Assembly: GCA_027604505.1 (NCBI GenBank)
Contig: JADIIX010000003.1
Span: 186,001-250,000 of the forward strand
Length of the DNA stretch: 64,000 bases
Direction of reading: 5' to 3'
Source of the DNA: Gonapodya sp. JEL0774
Taxonomy: Eukaryota; Monoblepharomycota; Monoblepharidomycetes; Monoblepharidales; Gonapodyaceae
Numbering within the stretch: the first letter of the stretch is position 1; each line of letters opens with the position of its first letter. Made by a program: the position numbers and the translations under genes. Shown here one piece after another: positions 34,914 to 47,318 of this stretch. Under the pieces are notes generated by a model that made no database searches, was not told the origin of the DNA, and worked only from the letters and a program-made list of their open reading frames with translations.

Positions 34914-37900
34914 ATGGCCGCTGCGATCGCACTCCTTCCTTCCTCTGTCCCTTCACTCCCTCCTCTGCCATCCACCCAGCCTTCTTCCGCATCTCCTGGA
35001 CCTTCCTCCGTCTCCACCTCAAACCTCGAGCTCGAGCTCATTCTCAATAAAATCCGATCCGTGGTCTACGCATCCCGTCTCCGTGTTGCAGAACTCTTCA
35101 AAGACTTCGATCGTCACCGTTCGGGATATGTGGCTCGATCCCAGTTCATTCGGTGTGTTCACATTTGTGTCCAAAAAGCGCATTCCCATTCGGCAGTGTC
35201 GGATAGAGAATGCGCGCTGCTGGCAAAAGCGTACGACCTGAGGGGAGACGGCACTGCCAAGTACACACTCTTTGTAGACGCTATTGATCACGGTGAGTTA
35301 CGAAACTAGAAACCCGGAGGTGTCACAGGATAGCATGCAAACCTTCTCGTGGAGGAGAAGTTGTGGTACTTGAGGCTCAGGGGTGTGCAGACTGCTTTCT
35401 CAATCTTCGAGAACAGAACCAGATTGGATTATTGGTGGAGTTAGTGACGCAATGTGCAGACAAATCTGCGTACTCCATTCCATTTGCCGAAATTAAGACG
35501 TGCTTCATCTAATTTTTGTGCACCAGTGTTTGGTCCGAAAAACCTTGAAAGTCGGCCCACTGCGTCGGTTTCCCAGGCGTCCGACATTCTTACTCCTACT
35601 CGTCCTCAACTCTCTCCGGACTCGGAGCTCCTTCTCTCTCATATCCTTGGCAAACTCTCGACTTTCGTCAAAGGTCACGGCACTGACGTAAAGTCATGGT
35701 TTCAGGATTTCGACAAGCACAATTCTGGATACGTCACAAAGAACCAGTTCAGCAGGGGCCTTCATTTTGTTCTGGGTACCCCTACATTTCAGATTAAAGA
35801 AGGCGATCCAAACTGGCGCAAGGGCATGTGCGAGGAGTACCTCGTGGACCTTCTTTCCACATGTTATGGGGACCCTGTCACCAAAACCGTCAACTATTTT
35901 AAGCTCAATGTGGATGTGAATCGGTTGAGTGAGTTCCAAGACCGAGAGTGCATTCGTCTTAGTTTAGAGAGCAGCAAGTTCCTCCACCACGACACACTGA
36001 TGACATCATTGTGTCGTGCCCTGCAGACCGACAGAAAAAATTAGCAGAGCGTGCAGCCGCCCAAGTTAGTAATCGTCCAACCCTCCATCCGCTTCCCAAC
36101 GGCCAGGTATCGCCCACGTCTCAGATTTCGGGTGTGTCGGGTGAAGGGCTCCATCGCGACACGCATTTCGTGCCTGTGGGCACGGAAGAGCTGTATACTG
36201 AAGAGTACATTGAGAATTTGGAAGGAACTACCGATGAGGAGGAGGATCCATCTGCCAAGAAATACGGAGAGCCGGACGCAGCTGATGTGGCTGAAGTTGC
36301 TCGAATGCCAGCTTCATCGGATGCTCCATTCAAGGCGGATGCTCAGGGACATGGGACAGGGTCCACTCCCAACCCCGCGGATAAGGGATTCCACTGGCAA
36401 ATGATGGAGGAAAAGGACAAGCAGGTGGCGGAGATCGAAGAACGTCTGAGAAAGCGTACGTTGTAGCACTTGTTTGATAATCTCTTGAAACCTTTCAAAT
36501 TTCTCGCTAAGATGGAGTGATCCCGTTACATCGTAGTCGTGTTTAAAGATCGGCTTCGGCTTATCGACTTCTTCCGATATTATGATCGGCACAATCACGG
36601 TCATGTGACCGAAAATCAATTCCGATCCGGTTTGAAACTAGCGTTGCAACAGTATGGGGCAGGTATAGGTATCGGGTGTGGTAACTTCTACTTGGGAGAC
36701 GACAAGGAAATGGCCAAACTCGTCGCTAAGTACAAAGCCGGTGAAGGAGGGGGAGTAGTGAGAGTTGACTACCGCAAGTTCTGCAAAGCTATTGATGAGA
36801 GTGAGTTTGTGCATGAGCTTGTCAGTGAGAAATTCGCAAAAAAGCATGATCATTCTTCGCAGTTTTCACCTTTTCAAAGCTGGAAAGCAACCCTCTTGTG
36901 GACGTTCACCCGCCACCTCGAGAGTATCTAGTCAGGCAGACAAACGAGCTGAGCCCTCTGGATGCAGCGAGATTTGGTGAACTTATTTCACGAATCCGTC
37001 ATGAGATCCGCCGACGGCGTCTTTCTTTGCTCCCCTTTTTCAAGGACTTTGACAAGTATTTCGGAAACATTGGTCGCATTACGAGGAGCCATTTTGCTCG
37101 ACTCTTGTCCACTTTGAAGTTGGAAGTTGGTGATGGTGACTTGCACTTACTATTCAGAAAGTTTGAGGATTCAGCGCGGGGAAAGATAAATTACATGGAG
37201 TTCATCCGCATGGTGGACGACGATGAAGGAAGTTTAGGTGGGCACCCGTCACATTTGCATTTAAGTGCTGCATGGCTCAATCATCCCCAAGGCACGACGT
37301 TGTCTCCACGGGAAATTCAGGAAGGGAATAGCGAATCAACCCCCCGCAGTCGACCTTATGCCTCGCTGCTCTCAATTCTGCGTTCACACGCACTAGAGCG
37401 ACGCCTCCGAGTAGATGAATTCTTCCGTCATTTTGACCGACTGAGGCTTGGCATCATTCCTCGGAACGAATTTATTCGAGGGTTGAGTACCATGTTGGGA
37501 GGAGCGCAAACTTGGGCCGGCGAAGAGTTGCAGGTCATGGCAGAACATTATCAGGACAAAGATAAAGAAGGGCGTGTCAAATGGAAGGAATTCAAAGATG
37601 ATGTCGAAGTTGGTGGGTTCTCCATAAATGCAGCATTCAATTTATCTGAACAAACGACACCACATAATGCGAACAGTGTTTGGACCATCTCATCTGGAAT
37701 CCAATCCTTTGTTTCGTCCCCTACCGCCGATTGCACGAGAGCCTTGTGGGCTTGCCAATCTTCTTCCGTCAACGGATATGTCTTTGCTAGCTGTAACTCT
37801 AGGGAAGATCACATCAATTTTTCAAAGCCGCCACATCCAGTCCCCCAAGCCATCTTTCCGTGACTTCGACACTCTTTGCAGTGGCACGGTCACGCGCGGG

Positions 37901-39242
37901 CAATTTCGGCAAGTTCTTGGTTGGTGTGGAGTTCAGCTAACAGACGAAGAGTTTGGGGTCATGTGCAGACGTTATGGTCGATTTACCGGCAAAAATGAAC
38001 CCGTTGGGAAGGACGGCGTTCGATTCTTACATGACCGACCCGAGCGCGTGGGATACGAGGCTTTTCTGAAAGAACTTACGAATGAAGAAAGCGGTACGAG
38101 CATCGATACAATGAAGCACGTCAGCTTTGAAAGACACGATGGTCTCCTCGCCTCGAAACCAAGTGAACCACAAGGGCGGAAAGAGAAAGAGAACCGAGGC
38201 GACAGATGCGCAAACCAATCACCGCCTTCAGACAACCTCACCGAAAACTCGAACGTCGCTATTTCCTCTGATGTACCTGCTTCCGTCCTTGTGCCACTCA
38301 ATCACAGTCACGCTTATCCTGTGCATGGCCATTCACACCACGCTCCTGGTGTTGATGTAAACAAGCTCGTGACTCGGCTCAAAGCCCAAGTCAAGACGCA
38401 GAGGATTCGTGTGATTGAGTTCATGCGTGATTTTGATCAGTTAAGGCACGGCACGATCACCAAGGATCAGTTTAGACGAAGTATGAGGATGTTAAAACTG
38501 GATCTAAACGAGGTGAGGGATTGAAACTTCCATACAATGCATTCTGGTTACTAATGTCGGCAATCGCGCGTTGCAACGCAGGCTGAGCTCCAAGCACTTC
38601 TCAACCTCTACTTAAATGAAACTAAAGATAGAGTGAATTACATCCGCTTTTCTGATGACTTTGAGTCCGTCTTCACGAGTGAGCTCTGATATTTTTCCAA
38701 GATGAAGCAAGATGTCCGAATGAATCTTTGATGCCCTTTTGTTTCAGCCAAGGGGATGGAAAAGAATCCCTTGCTAGAGCCGGCACAATTTGATCTTTAC
38801 TACCATGATACACCGGACGATGATGAGGGGCGTCATGTTCTCACAGAAGATGAGGAGCAACATGTCCATGCGATCATCGCTAGGTTCGGTAAAAAAGTGA
38901 GGGAGAGGAGAATGGATCTTCTGCCATATTTTCTTGACTTTGATCGAGCTTTGCACAATGGTGAGCTTTCGCAAAGAATCAAGAAAGTTGGCAACTGCTG
39001 AAGAGTGCCTCCCATGTTCTACAGAAACTCTCACTCGAAGCCAATTTAGATCTGTCTTGGGGACCCTTGGGTTTCCGGTTACGGATGAAGAGTTTGAAGT
39101 CTTGGTAATGAAATTTAGCGTGACTCAGCTTGACGACGTGGACTATATGGATTTCGTTAAAGAGGTTGAGGGAGCTGCATACTTGAATGAGAACAAATGG
39201 TGGACAGGCATGTGGACAGGGTTTCCATTGCAGAACTCTTGA
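34914..39242 (+). CDS. Giant protein of eight tandem EF-hand-like modules (EFCAB6-like)
   Basis: A protein of about 1300 residues made of repeated ~100-150-residue units. Each unit holds an EF-hand-like pair. The first member of each pair reads, in order: DFDRHRSGYVARSQF (35107), DFDKHNSGYVTKNQF (35707), YYDRHNHGHVTENQF (36573), DFDKYFGNIGRITRSHF (37048), HFDRLRLGIIPRNEF (37432), DFDTLCSGTVTRGQF (37864), DFDQLRHGTITKDQF (38434) and DFDRALHNxxTLTRSQF (38940/39025, split by an intron). The consensus is F-D-x-x-x-x-G-x-(I/V)-T-x-x-Q-F-R. Position 12 of the loop is usually Gln or His rather than Glu, so most loops should bind calcium poorly. The second EF of each pair is weaker still (for example KFEDSARGKINYMEF). 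Exons are long and introns short. Similar multi-EF proteins (EFCAB6, calcyphosin-related) are known from flagellated eukaryotes; a flagellar role is inference. Confidence 0.75.
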
Positions 39243-39365
39243 GTCTTCTTTGTATGCAAGAATTGTAACAGTAATGAAATACCTGCCTGCGATAACAATG
39301 TTCGCAGGACCTCTAGCTGGTTGTGAGGGGTATAAATCTGAGTACGGCAACCCAACTGTGCGGAA

Positions 39366-41228
39366 TTACAGGACTTCTCCTTCCTCTTCATCAACCTCTC
39401 CATCTTCCATTTCCTCGTCTTCTTTTCGAGGAGGGCGCAGTGTTACTGGTCTGGAAGCTGGTGGTGTTGTTGTCACAGACATGAAATTCATGGGAGGGGA
39501 TCCTGAGGGCGGGGTTGTCGGCACAGACTGCTGGAAATGCAACAACAGCACAATTTTTGATACGTAAACCAGAGTTGCTCCGCAATCATTCACCTTTCCC
39601 TTCAAGCCTTCATATTCTTCCATCCCCAGACTCGATAGATCAATTGACTTGCCATAAGATACCCCTCCCGTCACGACTGCTTCGTGTATTCCTCTCGCAA
39701 GCGCTAGAATCAAAATTGAATCTTTTTGTATTCATATAAAATGGTGTGACTGAGCCACTCACCCCGAACAAGCTCCCCATTCATCCCAAACGCCTCGTAC
39801 CATCTCCGTTTGCCACCACTGAAATAATCATTACGCAAGGAAATATCCAGAACATCAGCGGCAAGGTACAAAGCTCCGCATGCGAGGTGTAATGGAGAGT
39901 GAAGCAATGGCAAGATAGTGAAGTAACTGAAAACGGAGAAGAATGAGAGCGGTGCACAAAATAGCTCGAAAATTGGTTCAAATCCTGACCTGTCATGAAT
40001 TGCCAGCCAAGCATGGGTCACGAGATCGTTCACCATCTTACCCGAAGGTACTGTCAGGAAGGACCACTGAGTGGGTGCGGAGTCCTCCGCCGGCCAATGA
40101 AGTATAGTGGGCTGAATTACCTGGTGCATATCTTGCAACTAAATCCACTAGGTGCTCATGGGGATGTCGTACGAGAAGGTCGAATCGGAGATCCACCAGC
40201 ATCTCGTGTTCGAAGAACACAATTGTACGTTTCCAACTGTCATACAACTGGGAATGCGAAAGAGAAAGCACCATCAGGCGAGTGAAACACCAGAATTCGA
40301 AAAGTAAGGGATCAAGTAATGTTACTATATCCAACAGACAGAGTACCAGGTCTTTTGCCTCCAACGGTTTCGTCGCGAATCAAGAAACGAACATCAGACC
40401 TGCCCTCCGAGGTTGTCCACTGACCTTGTCTCCTTCTTTCAATTCAACATCTTCCTTTCTAAGCGCCTTTCTGGCACATTGCAGTATCACATGCGTCATT
40501 CGGCGATAGTCCCCCTCGACTTTCCCCGCAAGAAATAGCGCTGCACCAGCCACATCGTGGTACGGACACTCTTGGAACGAGTTAAGAGTATAAAACCGGT
40601 GCACGAAGAGCGACGCGGTAAGGGGGACAGGTGAAGATCTTGGGGGAGCGATATGTGGAACCACAGAATTTCAATGGAAGGCACTCGAACAACAAAGACG
40701 GCAGTTTCACAATCATTCCTGTCAGCATTGTGACTGAGTGTGACCGCTGTGTTTTCTCAAATGGCTTTCCGTATTCCAACCCAGAGGAGAATCAGAGACT
40801 CACAGTCTCAGTGCCCTCGCAACTTTGTCAATAAATGACACCGCTTTGCGTCTTTGTGTCCTCTCCTCATCCTTAGGCATTCCCTGCACAATGCTAGGGG
40901 TTCGGGAAAGTTGTTCTTCTGAAAAAATCCACTGATTCGGACTAGACGGTCGAGTTTTTCGAGCCAAAGAGTCAAGCATTGCCGGAGGCGGATGAAGGTG
41001 ACGGTGGTCACCTATTAACGGTAATGGTCGATTCAGTGGTGTTTCGCGATCCCAATCATGACGTGAAGGTAAACCCGAGGAGCGAAGAGAATGTGAGGGT
41101 AACGGAGATCGTGCACGGGATGATATGCCCGGACGATAAATATCAGCCTGTCCGTTGCGTGAAGATGGCGTGTCGGAAGATTCGTCGATATCTCGATAAG
41201 TCGCAAGTGTTCGCGACGGTGGAGGCAT
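39366..41228 (-). CDS. Cyclin T/K-like transcriptional cyclin
   Basis: Such cyclins partner CDK9/12-type kinases that phosphorylate RNA polymerase II. The N-terminus (ATG at 41228) is Ser/Pro/Arg-rich. The cyclin box begins QWIFSEEQLSRTPSI, which matches the W-x-F-x-x-E-x-L-x-x-x-P start of cyclins T, K and L. It continues RRKAVSFIDKVARAL, then after an intron SLFVHRFYTLNSFQECPYHD and VAGAALFLAGKVEG, the strongest motif. Later exons give YDSWKRTIVFFEHEMLVDLR, FDLLVRHPHEHLVDLV, then the second cyclin fold NDLVTHAWLAIHDSYFTIL and HSPLHLACGALYLAADVL. An acidic tail ends EDEEMEDGEVDEEEGEVL (stop 39366). At least seven introns. T versus K cannot be decided by eye. Confidence 0.82.
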
Positions 41229-41384
41229 CGCTTCATGAAATCGTTGCTCGAAAGCAATCGCGTGGAATTGTTAGGCTCTCTGTCAGAAGGAGGAGACGGA
41301 GAAAAGGTTTGAATGCGAATACGAGCATTTCAATGCGAAGCTGCACACATGCAAAATCTTTTCGGACAGATCCATGAAAACTAT

Positions 41385-42923
41385 CTAGCTTTCTACATGT
41401 ACCACACTTGTGCTATTCTCACCACTGGTGGGCTCGCTTGCAGATCCTTCCATTGCCAAACGCCCTAAACCCATGGCTGAATGAATGATACTACCTTGAA
41501 GAAAAGGCAGACCCACAATAGCAGCTGTATCCGGTCTGTCAGCAGGATCAGGCCGGCACATCCACGCAATGAGATTTGAAAGCTGCGGTGAGTACATTGG
41601 AGGCAGTTGCTCATATTTTCCGTTCATGATCTTGAGAACGATTGAAGGTAGAGTCTGAGGAGGTCACGAACAAAGGGGGGTAGATGTGGAATCAGTAGCG
41701 AAAATGGCGCTTTGTAAATCGTGTGCTAGATGCACTCGACAAGGTGGAGAGCACTTTGCGGACAAAACGTCCGATTCGTTCGCACATAAACGAGAGCCAG
41801 ACAGCATCTCCACTCACGCTTACGCGCACTTCCATTACGCCACGTTGATTTCCGAGACACCCACCGCTCCATCAAACATCCGCTTACCAGCCGCCAGCTC
41901 GTAAAGAATACAACCTAGAGCCCATATGTCACTCTTCTCGTTGTATGGCTTTCCTTCACAAAGTTCTGGGCTAAGGTAACTGGGTGTACCAACGACAGTT
42001 TCCGCCTGTGTATCACCGGTGTCTAAAAGCTTGGATATCCCGAAGTCACCGATTTTGAGGATCATGGAATGCACTTGACGAGATATTTCAGAGTCAGGTG
42101 GCGGTAGGCCAACGTAAGAGACGAAGATGTTGTTCGTTTTCAAATCTCGGTGTATAATGGAGTGGGAATGAATGTGGTGAATTGCCAGACACATTTGAGA
42201 GAAAAGCAGTAAGATATCCTGCAGTGAATAAAATGAGAGAGCGTCACGTTGGAGAACTGTTGTCTGCCATTCGAACTGACCGCTTCTGGTATTGGTTCCT
42301 TTCTTCTCTTTATAAAATCCCACAAAGATCCTCCATCTGCATACTCCATAACAATCATGAGCGCCATTTCGTCCGACGGGAGATGGCTTTCCGTGACCGG
42401 TCCTCTCGCTGCATCCGGCCGTGTTGTTGGTAAACCACGCGAAGGAGTCTTCCTGTGTTTCATATGAGGAACTCCATCCTGCACTTCTTTATCTCCCGAT
42501 ATAAGTTCTTCGTCTTCATCGCTAGCTGTGTCGTCTTGGTTGACCGATAAACCGACACCCCCCCGCGCAATAAAGCTATCGTGGTATGCGATAATATTCG
42601 GGTGACGCAGCATAGAGAGCACTTGAATTTCATTGGCTGATGAGCGTCGTGCGGCGTCAGTCAGGGAAGGGTCAGAAGTGTGGAAGATTTCCTTGACAAC
42701 GACCAGTGCGTCATCTCGTTTCCGGCGGCACAGGATCGCAAATCTGAAGCAGATTCAAAAAAAGACATTTCATTTATGAGTGATGGAGGTGACTTTAGGA
42801 ATCGTGGAATCGCCGACAAGGGATCGGAAGAGTCGCGGTAGCAGCTGGCAGCAGAAAGCTGTGAACGCACCCATGAGCTCCTCTTCCGATGATTCGAAGC
42901 TTTTTGTAGTGACTCCATTCCAT
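41385..42923 (-). CDS. NEK8/NEK9-like serine/threonine kinase with an acidic insert
   Basis: NIMA-related kinases act in mitosis and in flagella. From the ATG at 42923: MEWSHYKKLRIIGRGAHG (glycine loop), then across an intron (about 42871-42744) FAILCRRKRDDALVVVKEI with the ATP-binding Lys. This matches the NEK8/9 start. NEIQVLSMLRHPNIIAYHDS follows, then an insert of about 60 residues rich in Asp/Glu (DDTASDEDEELISGD, about 42560-42390), then LMIVMEYADGGSLWDFI. The catalytic loop is IIHRDLKTNNIFV, DFG is in KIGDFGISKLL, and the activation segment ends VVGTPSYLSPELCEGKPY. The C-lobe has SDIWALGCILYELAAGKRMF and CRPDPADRPDTAAI. A short tail ends at 41385. There is no RCC1 propeller after the kinase, unlike animal NEK8/9. 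Confidence 0.85.
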
Positions 42924-43006
42924 GAATGACCTTTATAAGTGAGGTGAGGGAAACGTGAAAAATACGTGAATTGATTTATGTATTTACAGAAGGTTCATGT
43001 GGACAA

Positions 43007-44456
43007 TCAAGCTGTTGGTGGCTTGATATCCTTCAATGCGTCCATCACCGCACTAAGCAAATGTCTCATGCCTTCCTCTGTCCCGTTTCCGAGGATTTGA
43101 TCGAGTATGTGATCCTTCTTCGCCTCAATATGCTTCCCCTTGTTGCGAAGCCACTTGAGCACGAGCTCTTGCATCTCCTTGAGACCCAGCTCCCCCGCAC
43201 GAAGATATGTTTCAATGAAAGCGTCGGCTGAGAACAGGTTGTCAAAGTGAAACTTCGTGATTTCAGCAACAAACGCTTCCATCTGCCAATAGGTAGCAAG
43301 TTTGACAAGGTTCCAATGTGCCGTTGACGCCTGAGTGCGAGACACAAGTGATTTCATGGGGAAACCGTACATCCACCGGATAAGCAAATTCGCCTCTGCA
43401 AATATATGTCATAATATTAGAAACCGTTCGAACGGTGAAACGTTTTCGGGCACACGAACCTTTATCGGATGTCGCGAAATCGCCCCCCATTTTTACGAAT
43501 CGCTCTCTGTTTTCTTGAAGATCGAGGCCCGAAGTGAAGATGCTATTGAAATACTGGCTCAAAGGCACCAACACAAAGCGATGAACGCGAAAAGTCCTTC
43601 GCTCAAATTGTATCGAAAAATCCGGAGGTAAAAGTGCTGCATTCACGCCTGGCGTTGGACCAGGATATATATCGCGATGCAGTTCGGTTGGCCGTGGGAG
43701 GATTGGTGCAGAAGGACGTCCAGAGTACCTTTCTGGGCTTGTACAGGACTGTAAAGTAAGAATGATAGTCACGTCGGGCTCATCTCTTGGCACATCTTGT
43801 CTCCTGAAGAAGGCCCCGGCCATAAAACGCTGGACTTCTGAAAAGGAATGCTCGATTGCCCCTCGTGGAAAGTCGTTCGGCGGAAGGGCTACCGAAAACT
43901 GGAATTTGACTTTTGTAATATCCGCAGTAGGGAAAGAGTAGTTATCTGGAGCAACGAGCCTACAAGCAAATGTTTGGGAATGTATGCGACAGGTCATCAG
44001 AATTGTCACCGCGGCACACATATTCAAAGAACTTGTCCAAGACAGCACAACCACGCTCCTCCACAAAGTAATAACTTACGTGAGACCACATGTGACAGAC
44101 CCGTCTTTGAAGTCGTTCCTGCCTCCTGGCCATATGGTTGCACCCCATTTGGAACCATTGAACTCAATGTCTTTCGAGCGGAGCACCTTATCCCGCTCAT
44201 ACTTCCAAAAGTCTTTGCAAACTAGAGTGAAATAAACAGTCGAACGTGCCTCGGGCTTGAGATCGTAGAAAAATGGGATTGGCGTGGTAGGATTTGGGGG
44301 ACGCTGATCGGTAGGGGCTGCAGAAGCTGAAGCAGGAGAAGCAAGCCCTGCTAGAGTTGGAGTGGTATTCACAGTTGAAGCTGGCCCAAAAGGAGTTGCT
44401 TGAACAGCGGTTGGAACGTTGACCAGGATTGGATTAGGCGCGGCAGGGGCCGCCAT
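43007..44456 (-). CDS. MATH-like/BTB (POZ) domain protein
   Basis: The start is the ATG at 44456, followed by an Ala/Pro/Thr-rich lead. A segment with RSKDIEFNGSKWGATIWPGG then resembles the MATH/TRAF fold (I-x-F-x-G-x-x-W-x-x-x-x-x-P-G-G). After an intron near 44095-43975 come RLVAPDNYSFPTADITKVKF and a further beta-rich part. The BTB domain follows: DFSIQFERRTFRVHRFVLVP, LSQYFNSIFTSGLDLQE, then across an intron EANLLIRWMYGFPM, WNLVKLATYWQMEAFVAE, and a C-terminal helix GLKEMQELVLKWLRNKG (stop 43007). BTB proteins with MATH domains are often Cul3 ubiquitin-ligase adaptors; that role is inferred here. Confidence 0.65.
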
Positions 44457-44697
44457 CGTCCCGTCCTACAGCTCGAGAGCCGTGACCGTGGGAAATGATT
44501 AGTCTCTTCACCAAAGCTGTTTGGCTTTTCACTGTTTCGAACGCTGGTGGGTGCCGTGCTACGACCATGCGGAACAGTAGCTGTGGTCCCCAACCTGATT
44601 CATTCCTCCGAAACTCACCTTTCTTCACCTCAGACGGTAACCAAAACATGTATTGGACACAAACAATAGTCAGATATCAAATAGAAAGACAGTACTC

Positions 44698-47145
44698 TTA
44701 TACTAGTTTTGATTTTACTTCGCGCATAATCTTTACTAACGCATCCTGGGTGATGCAGAAATCGTGTTGCATTACATAATCATCCGTTGTGGGCTTCTCC
44801 TATCAAAGAACAGTCATACCCAATTACATATGACCAATTTCTCCCTTAAATGAATGTCAAGAAATTACTTACAACAGCCAATTTTCGTGCAACCTCTCTC
44901 AGCACTCCCAATACCTGCCTCGGGGTTTTCACCCATGTTGCCTTTGTGAAAGCTTCTTCGACCCAATGTGCATCCGAGTCGTTGCAAAAAAGGCTCGAGA
45001 AGTTTCGCGAACACAGAAGGTCATAAGGATCTTTGGGACCACCGAGAGAGAACCAACCCGTCCACGAAGACTGTGTGGTTGCGAAGGACGGATTCGTGAC
45101 AGAGTTTGCGCACACTTGGTGAACCAAGAGGCGTTGCTCGGCAATACGCAGGAGATGGGAGGGTTCAAAGGTAACTGAAATGTCAGTAGTAAGTGTTGAA
45201 TGAAGGTGGTCGCAAAACTAGTGCATTCGCTTGTACCACCATGGAGGACTCACGATCCAAGACCTCGTGACCAAGCGCCGACAACCTCTCTTTAGCTTCT
45301 TTCTCCAATGTCGCTTCAGCACTTCCAGGAAGAAATGCCCACAAGCTGTTCATGGTTTGCAATACAGTAAATGTGAAAGTTACAGTGTGCAGTTCCAATG
45401 CGGCACTCACCTCGCCTTCTCACCACCCAGAATTTCCCCTAACGCCGGATCTGCTGTTACCTTCGCGAGAGCTCGTACAGCTTTCGTTCCTGCGTCCCCT
45501 GCAAACAGCGGAATATCCCTGAGGTCGTCAATGGCGAAATTCTGTGTGTCATGGAGAGTGCTCTGTCATAAAATTAATAGGATGTCGAAGAGCACCACTA
45601 CCCACCACCTCACCAACACCAGATTCCTTTAGCACCCGAACTAGTGCCGTCAGGGGTCCTGTTTCTTCCCCTCCATCTATCAACGGGCACTCGTACAATT
45701 CCGAGTTAGTCAAAGGGAGAACCCTCACTTCCCGGGGAGTGGCTGATGATTCTGCAACAGCTGGCTGTACGCGAAGTGATGAAAGAAATGACGCGAGGGT
45801 TTCATTGGAACCTATATAATATGTGGTGGCAAGACGGGCTAGACACGCTGCATTTCCCTTCTGTAGACGGGACGTTCGGATCGCCACGGAGCTTACGGGT
45901 TCTTTCGCATCATTGTTTGATCATGAGAATGCAATTGCCATCTTACTCACCCGCTTAGAATGTCTCCCACGGCTTTGGTGACCAGAATATCAACGAGGTC
46001 TCCCACACCAAACTCAATTGGGAATCGCGCTCGAAGATATGCGTCCTGTGCATAAGCCAATCGAGCAACTGTGCCCGCATTCCGCCACAGATGAGATTGA
46101 AAATGGGAGAGATGTGAAGATATCTGCCAGAATAGGAGAGATTGAGGCGATATCTTGTTGCCTTGCAACGGTGCCTAAAACCGACCTCCGCTGCTCCGAC
46201 GGCAAACCAAGCAGTACTACTCTTAGTCCAAGACTTTGACTCGACTGCTCTTTGTAGCAGAAGGCGAATTGTGGTTTTCCCTGAACCAACCGCCCCGAAT
46301 ACCATCCGCAGACTAGGCCGGGATGCGTCAGAGGGATGTATTATAGGGGCTACGTTCCTATCAGTGAAGGAATAGTTCAATGCGTCAGTAGTCTGGATGT
46401 GCGAGCTGTTCACTCTTGCTGCATCGCTTGGTATGAGCCGGTGGCACCAACATAGCTTCTTAGAAGGGCAGCAAAAGCCACTTACAACGGTTCATCTAGC
46501 ACCACAACGCAATGCCAGATATCCCACGTTTATGACGGACGAACAATCATGGCGCCGACTCCTTGGCAATTTTCATGTTACTCACCCGGGCACCCATGTC
46601 CTCGACTCCAACGTAAATTTAGGTCTCTTTCCCTTCCAGGCTTCCACCAAAGCTCTGGATTTTCCATCCATGTCGCCCGCCGTCATATCTCCATCAGGGT
46701 AACTCCCAGTGGTGGTCCATTCCGTCTCCCATTCTTCCGCTCTCAAACTGTCGAATGGATTTCCCACGAGGGTAAATGCAGCCCAGAACGTTGCCGGTCT
46801 GGGCGCCTCCGTGACTTGTGTTGCCGCTCGTCCAGATTCCGATGATGGGACGGTGAGAAGAACTCCCGGTACGACGAAAATCAACGCAGCAAGCGCAACC
46901 AGAGCGATTCGCGCAACAGGCACTCCATCAAACAGTATAGCAGCCTCCTGGTATATTGATCGGGCTTCGCTTGAGGCTCGTGAGAGGAAACTGGGACCAG
47001 TCTTGCGTTTGTTGTCTGGAAATGCGTAATCGTGATCGAATTTGAGGCCCTCAAGGGGTGGTGATGGATTCTGAGAGGCGGGTGGTGAAGGGAGCGTTTT
47101 ATCGAGTCGAACTTGAGGGGGATTCGGGGTTGTTCCGCGTGGCAT
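44698..47145 (-). CDS. Membrane-anchored P-loop NTPase of unrecognised family
   Basis: Not recognised. Exon 1 (47145 to about 46580) has a Pro-rich start and one hydrophobic helix (IALVALAALIFVVPGVLLTV), then GNPFDSLRAEEWE and ESRTWVPG. An in-frame splice (donor GTGAGT near 46578, acceptor AACAG near 46400) leads to SHIQTTDALNYSFTDRN, HPSDASRPSLRMVFG and a Walker A, FGAVGSGKTTIRLLLQRAVE. Later exons give NAGTVARLAYAQDAYLRARF, FGVGDLVDILVTKAVGDIL, RLQKGNAACLARLATTYYIG, NFAIDDLRDIPLFAGDAGTK and ADPALGEILGGEK. Also seen are MNSLWAFLPGSAEATLEKEA, SWTGWFSLGGPKDPYDLLCS and PRQVLGVLREVARKLAVV; the end is ITQDALVKIMREVKSKLV (stop 44698-44700). No obvious Walker B was found. I estimate about 600 residues. 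Joining exon 1 to the P-loop part is inferred from splice phase; they could be two genes. Confidence 0.5.
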
Positions 47146-47318
47146 TGATTTGGGTGGTTTGGAAGAACGTACTCTTCAATCAGCGGAACTCAACGACGAC
47201 TCGGGACTGCACTCCCAGCAAGACCCGTACAGACTTTGAGAATGTGAATTTTTCTAATGCGCGGTGATTACATGTGGTCAAATGCAAAGTGCCCAATCAC
47301 TCCAATGACATAAACCGT

